A stretch of DNA of 64,000 nt from Powellomyces hirtus (Eukaryota; Chytridiomycota; Chytridiomycetes; Spizellomycetales; Powellomycetaceae), in contig JAHLKG010000005.1 of assembly GCA_025526995.1 (NCBI GenBank), forward strand, positions 186,001 to 250,000, given 5' to 3'. The position numbers were made by a program, and so were the translations under genes. Positions 56,147-64,000 of the stretch are shown here, piece after piece. Within the stretch, counting starts at the first letter, position 1, and the number at the start of each line of letters is the position of its first letter. The notes below the pieces were generated by a model. That model saw nothing but the letters and a program-made list of their open reading frames with translations, was not told the origin of the DNA and ran no database searches.

Positions 56147-57971
56147 TCATCTCCAATGCAATGCGGGCCAGGGGCTAGGGACCGCAGCTGACAATGACCT
56201 CTTTGCTCTCGGACCCTCATCATCGGAAATCGAATCCATGCGGGTAAACGGAGTCGGGAGGGGCGGCACGTCATCCCAGTCATTCTCTTCCACCTTTTTT
56301 CGTTTCAGCTTTTGTTTTTGCTCTTGCGTTGAGATGGCTCGATCCCAGGTCTGTTTGTGCTGGTTGGCTATGTCTCCCAGGGCCCGTGTAGGTGTTTTCA
56401 AAGTGCTGTATGGAGGTCCGGAATTGGTCGAACCTGCGTCAGGAGGGGTCGGAAGTGAGCGGTGTGGGGAGTTTTCTCGCGTGTTCAGGAATTTCGTTCC
56501 CGGCCGCGGTCGCAGGGTCCGAGTCGATATAGGTGTTGTGGGGTGTTGCAGGGATTGCGCCGGTGACCTGATGTGAGACCGGGATTCCGTAAAGTTTCTG
56601 GTCGTTTTCCGAGTGCTTCGTCTTAGCGTCCCAGTCTCGCACTCGTCGAGATGTACATCCTTGATGTGGGCCGAAACCTTCTTCACCGGGGTATGCGCTC
56701 GTGAGCTCTGATCTGTCTATGAAGTGAATAGGTGTCAAATTTAGCAATGTCAAAAAATGTGCATAAGGAGTGCGAACCTGCATCGGCTTCCTCTTTGGCT
56801 TTGGCAACTCAGTGCGTTTTTTCATCATCTTTACGCGATCCGGGAATTTCACGTTCGACGACACGGCTTTTATCTCATGGTCCAACGATCTCAATAATGT
56901 CGACGCGGAGAACTGCAGCTTCTTGCGTGGAGGTCCAGCGGGTTCGCAAAGGGTGACGGTTTCCAAAATGTTCGTTTGGAGTTTGGAACGCGACGGCTTC
57001 GGTTCAGTGACGTGACGTCCAGATACAGCAATCGGGTCTTGCGAAGACTCCGGTTCTGATGCCGGAGCAACCCGCCGCAATCGTCTTCGAGGTCTACTAG
57101 AACACGATGTTTGCGCTCTGTACGTTGCATCCTCCCCGAGCTCAGATCGTGCTTGACGGGCCTGTGTGGCCTCCGCTCCTTTTGAATCAAGAACTGAAGA
57201 GTCCCCGCATGATGAGGTGCCTTTGCTAGCGGTGGACGGCTCGCGCTCATCATCACTGCTCAAAACTGTAAAAAGCAACCTCTTTCTAGAATTCAGGCCG
57301 AATGGGCTTTTTTCCGCTTCTTTGTTCAGATCAACATTCTTGGAAGGCGTAGCACTTGATGCCTTTTTCGCAGCGCATTTGGGGGATGGACTGGGGAAGG
57401 TTGCATCAAGAAAGTCGGAAACAGTCGTTAATCCGACGGTGTCTTGTTTGACGTCACTGAATCCAGAAACGTCAGCGGTTGGGACACCACCATCTCTCGC
57501 AGCTTTCGACTGGTCATTGGCATCTAGCTGAGATCGCACAAGTTGCTCTTGAGTGATGGACCCAGTAATACCCTTATCCGCCTCGTCCTGACTGCTGAAA
57601 TGGGTATCGCTTTCTTCCTCTGTTGGTAGTTGGGGCGTAGGATCTCGCGGCGGAGGAGCCGAGCAGTTACTGCGACATTTAACCAGTGGCTGTCAGCACC
57701 CGCCGCCACCTGCCGCACTGAAGCACTCCAAGACATTTGGAAGGGCTCACCGATGTTTTGCGTTGACCCTGAGCCGCCGTCTCTTGCTCGTTCTTGTTGG
57801 TGATGCAAGAGTTCGCGTCTTTGGCGTTTCTTCGTTGCTTGCGAAGACACCTTTCAGACGATTCACCTCCTTTTCTAGTTTCTGACGGAAAGCCGATTTG
57901 CCATAGCCAGTGGAGCGGTATGTAATCAACGGTTTTTTGGTGATGCTGAGACTCATTGTTGTTACTGCCAT
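56147..57971 (-). CDS. Unrecognised basic, Ser-rich protein (probably nuclear)
   Basis: Three exons, 57971-57751, 57669-56778 and 56716-56147 (1683 nt, 560 aa), with consistent phases and good GT...AG sites. I do not recognise the family. The N-terminus has MSLSITKKPLITYRSTGYGK, then a short charged helix (FRQKLEKEVNRLKGVF) and a bipartite basic stretch (TRTSKRRRLRVNAKHR) that looks like a nuclear localisation signal. The middle is rich in Ser, Pro, Asp and Glu with further basic clusters (RPRRRLRR, KMMKKRTELPKPKRK). The C-terminal part has RRSTRKTTRNFTESR and NDWDDVPPLPTPFTRMD. The SRKTxRxFTES-like piece recalls shugoshin-type basic motifs only loosely. A chromatin- or DNA-linked role is a guess from composition. 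Confidence 0.65.
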
Positions 57972-58224
57972 CCTAGGAATCCTCACGTTCCTCGATAGGG
58001 TCCTCGGGTATGTGGCGTGTCGTGCTCCTCATGTGGCTGGCGATTCGTGGCTTTTGGACCTCCGGTGACTTGGAAATTTTGTTGACCAACGAAAAATAGT
58101 CACTACTTTTTGCGTCGTTCGTTGTGCAGATAACTCCATCGACTCATGCATTGAGCTCGCGAGAGCGAACGAGCGGGTTCTTTGCTGGCCGTTCAGATAG
58201 AAGCGAGTGGAGATTTATATAATC

Positions 58225-60027
58225 ATGTCGCCATACACAAAAATGCATAAAAGCATGGCGTCCCAAAGCCAGGTCCCTCGCCAGAATCCTTACTCACAAT
58301 CACTGATAGTGGGAGGGCTGCTCACCCTCTTCATTGCAGCGCTCGCATCCGTGTCAGTTGTTACACCTCTCGCGGTTTCTTCTTCCGCCAGCAATCTCGA
58401 TTATGAGAGTTCTTTCAAGTCCCGGGAGGAGTGGTTGAACTTGGACAATGCGACTCGGTTCGACCGCGACATTCGGTTGACGCCGTTAGAATTAAAAGCT
58501 AATGCGTATCTGATGAAGTTGCGGCTCGAGGAAGGCGAAGCGCTTGCAAAGACCAGCCAGTTTCCACCCACGCTGCGGTTCCCTGTAGCTAAACCGATCA
58601 TTGAGAAGACAAAGCTCTTTGAGGCAATTCGGACGATGCCCAAGGGAGGGTATTTGCATGGTAGTGAAAGAGACTTTTAATGTAGTCCCCGCTTTGGTGT
58701 CCATATTCACAATCGATCCCCTATCTATAGCTCATCTGGAGGCACTGGTGGACATCCAATGGATGATCAGATCAGCGGTAGCGTACCCAACCTGCCACAT
58801 TAAATTCGACCCCGTTAAATACCGCAGTTATAGCGTCAACGACACTGGTTCCGTCCTGCTTGCCCGCTTTCAATTTACCTCCGCAAGCCTATCCTCTCGC
58901 GACTGGGTCCAATGCAATGTCGCTAGAAATGCATACCCCGGCGGCCCCACCGCCTTCGACACTCATCTCGAACTGACCAACACTCTAATTCCCGATGTAT
59001 ACCCCACCGAAGACATTGCGTGGGCCCGCTTCATGTTAACCTTTGCCATGTTGGGAGATTTGATCCGTTATCAACCCATGTTTGAGCAGTACATAACCCG
59101 CTTCTTGCACACCTCGCTGGACGACGGTATTACCTACGCGGAAATCCGTATTTCTAAATGGGACAATTACAACGAGGCGGGCCAGGTCGTTCCCTTCCGG
59201 GCGGTTCTTGATAGCGTGCGGAGACTTGTCACGGCATTCAAAGTATCACACCCAGACTTCCAGGACTTGAAATTCGTGTACCAGGATGTGCGCTTCAACA
59301 CGCACGCCAACATTGCCGCTTCATTGAAAGACGCCATCGCGTTGCGCCAATCCCACACCTCGCAAATCGTTGGGTTCGATCTAGTCGGCCACGAAGTAAC
59401 CGCCCCACTAACAAATCTTGTGACGCTCCTTAAGAACGGGAAACGCGCCGCAGCACAAGCAGGTGTTGACCTTCCCTTCATGTTGCATGCCGGCGAAACC
59501 CTCCGCTCCGGCGTCGCTCCCGATACAAACCTCGTGGATGCGTTGCTGTTGGGCTCTAAACGACTCGGGCACGCCTTCTCACTCGCCCATCACCAAGGGC
59601 TGATCGAGAAAGTGCGGGATATGGATGTGGCTGTGGAAGTGGCAGTCATTTCGAATCAGATGCTAGGTCTCGTCACGGATATTCGACAACATCCCGTTAT
59701 TGATCTGCTGCTCCGTGGAGTACAGGTTGCACTCGCGTCGGATGATCCGTCCGTGTTTGGTTATGAGGGTGTCTCATTTGATTTCTATCAAGGTTGGTTG
59801 TTGTTATTGCCTACTTATTCCATCCTGGTGAACCCGTCCCTCACCATTCTCGGCTCTGCCTCATAGTTTACATGTCGTTCGAATCGCTCGACATCGCCTC
59901 CCTGAAGAAACTATCTATGAACGGCATAACCTATTCTGGCATGACAAAGAAGGAGAGAGCCCATGCCATGAGAATCTTCAACAAGCGCTGGGATGCGTGG
60001 ATCGCAGTTTTGGCCGCCCAAGGGTAA
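58225..60027 (+). CDS. ADGF/ADA2-type adenosine deaminase, membrane-anchored or secreted
   Basis: Three exons, 58225-58660, 58731-59792 and 59867-60027 (1659 nt, 552 aa). The protein belongs to the adenosine deaminase growth factor/CECR1 group, which hydrolyses adenosine to inosine outside the cell. A short start precedes a hydrophobic signal/anchor segment (SLIVGGLLTLFIAALASVSVV, about 28-48). The zinc HxH motif (GGYLHAHLEALVD) spans the first splice junction: the second residue of HAH is completed by exon 2. Further family motifs are LVGHEV, MLHAGET, RLGHAFSL, ISNQMLG and SDDPSVFG (zinc Asp). The C-terminus ends normally with LSMNGITYSGM and a short helix. The extracellular location is inferred from the N-terminal segment. 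Confidence 0.9.
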
Positions 60028-60363
60028 AGACTGTAGACATAGAACATATTTAACTTACATCAGACGTTAGAAGGCGCTTGACCTTGGGGGCGCACGATCA
60101 GAAGTGACCATTAGACATTTCGATGGCATGATCTGGGCGTGCGTAACTTTCGCAGAAGCATATGCAGTAGACATCCATTGTTCTTCTTTGTCATGAAAGC
60201 TCTGATGCAACTTTCGGGGAGGCGGTCGAATGAGGCCAGATTGTTTGACCGCCTCACCAGAGCTTGCCAAGTAGCCAGCTTCGTCTAGGTTATCACCATA
60301 AGGTTCGTATCATACGATGCAGATATGTGATGTAGCCATGTATTTAACAAACAACATAATAAA
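60028..60363. other. Convergent 3' intergenic region
   Basis: About 340 bp between the deaminase (plus) and uS3m (minus) stops. It holds A/T-rich sequence near 60350 and no recognisable feature. Confidence 0.45.
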
Positions 60364-61061
60364 TTAACGGCCATACCCAATCCAAACCTTCACACCCGTG
60401 GCACCCTTCTTATTCACCAACAGAGATCTCGCAAAGTCCACATACGCCGCACCCACATTCCCCGTGCCTAGTCGTCCATAACCAAAGCGGGTTGTCGCAG
60501 ATCTGTTTCCACGACGACCCGTGACTTCGATTCTAAATCCTGTAATTTTGCCAAGATGCGTGCCGTTGGCGAGAGACGGGGACGGAAGGACAATGTGTCG
60601 CGTCAGGACGGTGGGGAGAGGGATGTTTTGGAGGTATTCTGTTGCCGAGTCTGAGTGTTGTGATGGGGGTTGTGGTGGGGTGATTGCTGAGGAAGCTGTT
60701 AATGATGATGATAATGAAGCAGAGGTGTTGCTGCTGTTGCTATTGTTGTTGTTACTGTCGTTGAGACCAGCCACTCGCCCCAAAGCTCCGGATGCAGCAT
60801 ACAGCTCAGATTTCTGTCGGAGCGGGATATTGTAGAGCGCGGATGCGGACGAGCCGGACTCGGTCGCTGGATCACGGAAGGGAATCTCGACGTATTTGTC
60901 GTAGTTGTATTGTCTTGGTACTTTCCCCTGCAAGAGATTGTAAAGTGGGTGAGTTTTTAGGATGCGGGATAGAGTTTCTATGTTGCTTATTCTACCTTTG
61001 GTGCGTACGAGTTGACCCGTGCGAATTCTTTCATCAACTTGGTATAGTTACGCGACGACAT
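60364..61061 (-). CDS. Mitochondrial small-subunit ribosomal protein uS3m, nuclear-encoded
   Basis: Two exons, 61061-60996 and 60927-60364 (630 nt, 209 aa). The C-terminal part matches the uS3 C-domain: HLGKITGFRIEVTGRR, RSATTRFGYGRLGTGNVGAAYVDFA, then NKKGATGVKVWIGYGR at the end, as in Rps3/Var1-type proteins of the mitoribosome. The middle has an Asn/Ser-rich low-complexity insert. The N-terminus (MSSRNYTKLMKEFARVNSYA) can form an amphipathic, basic helix that could act as a targeting signal. Its spliceosomal intron and use of the standard code show that it is a nuclear gene. Fungi commonly keep rps3 in mtDNA, so this implies transfer or replacement in this lineage. The family call rests on the C-terminal 80 residues. 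Confidence 0.78.
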
Positions 61062-61816
61062 TTTTCGAAACGTTGAGTCCCGACTACAACGGAAGACTGG
61101 GGGGTTTCTTTACTTTGGCAAGTCGACAAGAACTCCAATGTCAAAACCGCAAATCGCCCTCACTGTCAGTTGTTCGCTCATTCTTGTAGACGTGGCAACG
61201 CATGTGGTGGCTTGTCGCAAAGTCAAAGAGGCTTGTTATTCCATTAAGCATTGTTCTATGTCATTTCCCACCCAAACGACTTTACATCCCATCTTCACAG
61301 TATATGAGTCCTGCTACCATGTCCTCTGACAACAGATCCGTGGTGCTTGAAACCACCGCCGGTGCTCTTCATGATTGAGCTGTACTGGAATCTTGCGCTG
61401 CGGACATGTGAGAATTTTTACCAGCTGGTGTGTGATATTATACAATGGAGGACGTGGACACGAGCGCTAATCAACAAATGTGTTTCGCTCTGTGGTGTTC
61501 TGAGTAAGTAAAGCGTGGGTATTACAACAATGTCAAAGTAAAGAACCAGAGAGTCGTGGTAGCTCTTTTGGGGAGTTCTTTGCATCTGTCTGTCTGGTAT
61601 TCCTGCAATACCATAAACTGATAGCGTGAACGCAGGCAAGTCACACAGAAGAAGCAAACGTGAAGCTGTGGACCACAAAAAAAACAAAAAAGGCTCCAAA
61701 GCACTGGTGTGGTGGGATGACCTCCACCCGTATACATTAACAATATCTTTTACACAATCCATGTTCATCCGTTCCCGTTTCCCTCGCTCTCTCTCTCTCT
61801 CTCTCTCTTTGGTGTC
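61062..61816. other. Intergenic region
   Basis: About 750 bp between the uS3m start and the stop of the PH-domain gene, with a TC run near 61787-61808. No gene is recognised. Confidence 0.4.
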
Positions 61817-64000
61817 TTATCTACCGCGGTACCACATATCGGTGATGATGGGCGGGAGCGGGGACAGTTTTTTAGCAGGTTTCGTGTGTGGTTTCGGCCG
61901 TGCTTGTTTCGACCCTGAGGTGATGGTGACGTTTCCGCCGTCTCTCTTTTTGGGCGATGTCGATGGGGATGCGGGGACGATCTGTGGCGCGACGCTCGCT
62001 CCGATTGGGATCTGTGGTGAGGAAGAATACGTAGAGGAAGAAGAAGAGGTTGTTGCTGTTGTAGTTGTTGGGAGTGGGTAGTGGTCCCTGTACGTCTGTC
62101 TTTCTTTTTTCATTCGCGTCGAGTCGGGATGAGGAGGAGTCGTCGAGACTTTCCACGCGGGCGCCGTATGTCGTTTCACTTTCCCACTACCACTACTCGC
62201 ACTCCCGCTACTCCCGACACTCCGCATCCGCTGCGTCAACTGCGCAAACGTGAAGCGTTTCCGGTGCGTCGGTGCGGCGGCGGCGGTTCGACCCGTGCTG
62301 GGTCGGTCGGTGCTGGGCCAGGACGACGCTGTTGTTTGCGTCATGGGCGGAGGTGAGATTGGGAGGGAAAGTGAGGCGGGGACGTAGGGTGAGTGCGGGG
62401 ACGGTTGTGATGTGGATAGGGTTGGTGATGTTCGTATCAATGTTTCTGCAGACGACGATTCCGAGGCAGGGCTCATTGGCGGGGGTTCCATCTCCACGAC
62501 CACCTCTCCCACCCCAACGCGTCCACTCGCACTCCCCACGGCGCCCCGAATCGGAATCAACGTCCTCACCAGCCCACCACCTCTCGCCGCATTCACCATC
62601 GCCGCGATCCACAACACCATTTCCAGGCGGGTTGGCGCGGCAAAGAAGAACGGGATGGCGCGCGGACCGGTGTGCGGTTGCGGGGCGAGGGTCATGAAGC
62701 TGTGCGTTTGAGCTGACTCGGGAGAGGTGCTGGAGGGGAGGGAGGTGGGGGAGAGGGTGGGTGTACCCGCCGCGGTGTCCTCGGGGAGGACGAGAAGAGT
62801 ACGTGGGAGGTGGATGTGGGCGACCTGGCGGGTCATCTAAAAGTAAACGATACAGCAAAAAAGGATCAGTATGGTTCTGAGGTTATGTGTGTAAGGAGTC
62901 TTTAGCGCTTTCTCACCTTTCTGGAGCTATACACTCCCACAACATTTCCGCGCACCACCACCCATCGTTTCTTCCACGACGCCGAATGTTGGGTGCGAAA
63001 GAACAAGTATCCCTCCCTATCCACTTTTCCTTCCGACTCGGATTCCCCTTCCTTCTCCTTCCACATAGAGCGTGACTCTCCCTGTTGCTGCTTCTCATAA
63101 TCATAATCATAGGGGTGATGTGGAGAATCGACGTGTTTGCGGGTTGCGGGTGGTGAGGTGGTGGTGGTATGGCGGTGCACTGACGATGTGAGTGATGGTG
63201 TTGTGGTGGGAAGTGGTGGTTGGGGAAGAGTGTGGATATTTCTCCATGTTTTTGTGTCGCGTTGAAGAGATCGTGAGCGAGGCGGGTAGGTGAGTGTGGA
63301 TGTGGGTTGCGGACTGTGGTTATGGTGATGTTTGAGAGACCTGGTTGTTTTAAAAAAAAAAAAAAAAAAAAAACACCCGAAAGACAAAAGGAACAAATGT
63401 GAGAAATGCGTGGAATCCACTCAGTGATCAGACTCGCGGGTCTTTCTTACGTGGCTCGTCTCAATTCCCTCCCTCGCGTGCCCGTCTCTTGGTCCCTGGA
63501 GGGCACAACCGAAAGCGGTAAACTCATCTCCCCCTCCACAGTTGTCAGGACTGCCTCTCTGCCGATATCCGCACGAGCAACATCCTCATCCAATCGTGCC
63601 CCAACCGGATCCCATCCTCTCCCTCTCGTCGCTGTGATAGTGTCGGGCTGTGCGGTTGGGGAGTCACGGTTGGCTGCGGGGAAAAGGAAGCGGGAGACAG
63701 TGTCGGATGGTGGTGAGACGGCAGGCTTGATATTTCCCTGGACGCGTTCGTGTTCATGTTCCTGGTCGAGATGCTCGACTTCGCGTTCATACATTGTCAG
63801 CAGATCGGACACCGACTGGTTGATGGTGGTAGGCGGTCGTACTCGACCCTGCTGCATCTGTCGCCGGATCTTCATCTCGTCCTTCTTCCCATTCTCATTC
63901 CTGACATTGTTTCCAACCTTGTCCTCATCCTCACTCTCCTCATAAAACGAGCGATAAATTGACGTCACGTTCCGATACGAGCTGCGGGCCCGCTTCAATT
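61817..64000 (-). CDS. PH-domain protein, 5' end beyond the window
   Basis: Partial gene running off the right edge. Visible exons are (64000)-63451, 63340-62917 and 62836-61817, joined in phase by GT...AG introns. The acceptor of exon two follows a long A-run on the plus strand. The middle exon and the start of the last encode a PH domain: REGYLFFRTQHSASWKKRWVVVRGNVVGVYSSRK, the splice, VAHIHLPRTLLVLPED, a variable loop, and a final helix LEMVLWIAAMVNAA with the conserved Trp. PH domains bind phosphoinositides or proteins at membranes. The flanking regions are low complexity (His/Pro/Thr-rich upstream; Ser/Pro-rich downstream to YRGR). No other domain is visible in this part, so its function is not assigned. 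Confidence 0.75.

Overview
This window is nuclear DNA of a fungus. The genes carry short spliceosomal introns (mostly about 50-110 nt, GT...AG), there are no operons, and the proteins are fungal or opisthokont: poly(A)-binding protein, Brr2, Mak5, Mpp10, eIF3h, a Set3-type PHD-SET protein and a Pex30-like dysferlin-domain protein. Three features hint at an early-diverging zoosporic (chytrid-like) fungus: a CHASE-domain hybrid histidine kinase, the remains of a dCache-HAMP receptor of the kind expanded in zoosporic lineages, and a nuclear gene for mitochondrial uS3. That placement is inference. All exon structures were worked out by hand from splice sites, reading phase and family conservation; for most genes the exon lengths add up to an exact multiple of three.

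Left part (1-21.9 kb): a small Rdx/SelW-like redox protein (-), PAB1 (-), a SET3-like PHD-SET protein (+) sharing a microsatellite-rich divergent promoter with PAB1, an intronless BRR2 (+), and a short-tailed kinesin (-) with two tiny exons across its P-loop.

Middle (21.9-47 kb): a repeat-bearing gap, a MARK/Par-1-like kinase (-) divergent from a 12-exon CHASE-PAS-histidine kinase-receiver protein (+), MAK5/DDX24 (-) divergent from a METTL21-like methyltransferase (+), a decayed dCache-HAMP receptor pseudogene (-), a Pex30/Pex24-type membrane protein (+), MPP10 (-) and eIF3h (-). Several of these serve RNA metabolism (PAB1, BRR2, MAK5, MPP10, eIF3h), and several of their promoter regions carry a CACGTG element.

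47.4-52.7 kb is an accessory island. It has a gene with 72-bp coding repeats, then about 4.3 kb with no intact gene: a GTGTGTG microsatellite, a 77-bp-arm inverted repeat, four families of tandem or dispersed repeats, a histidine-kinase relic and a small perfect hairpin.

Right part (52.7-64 kb): a CorA/Mnr2-type divalent-cation transporter (-) whose signature reads GIN rather than GMN, an unrecognised basic Ser-rich protein (-), an ADGF/ADA2-type adenosine deaminase (+), nuclear-encoded mitochondrial ribosomal protein uS3 (-), and a PH-domain protein (-) running off the right edge. I saw no convincing tRNA, rRNA, CRISPR array or intact transposon.
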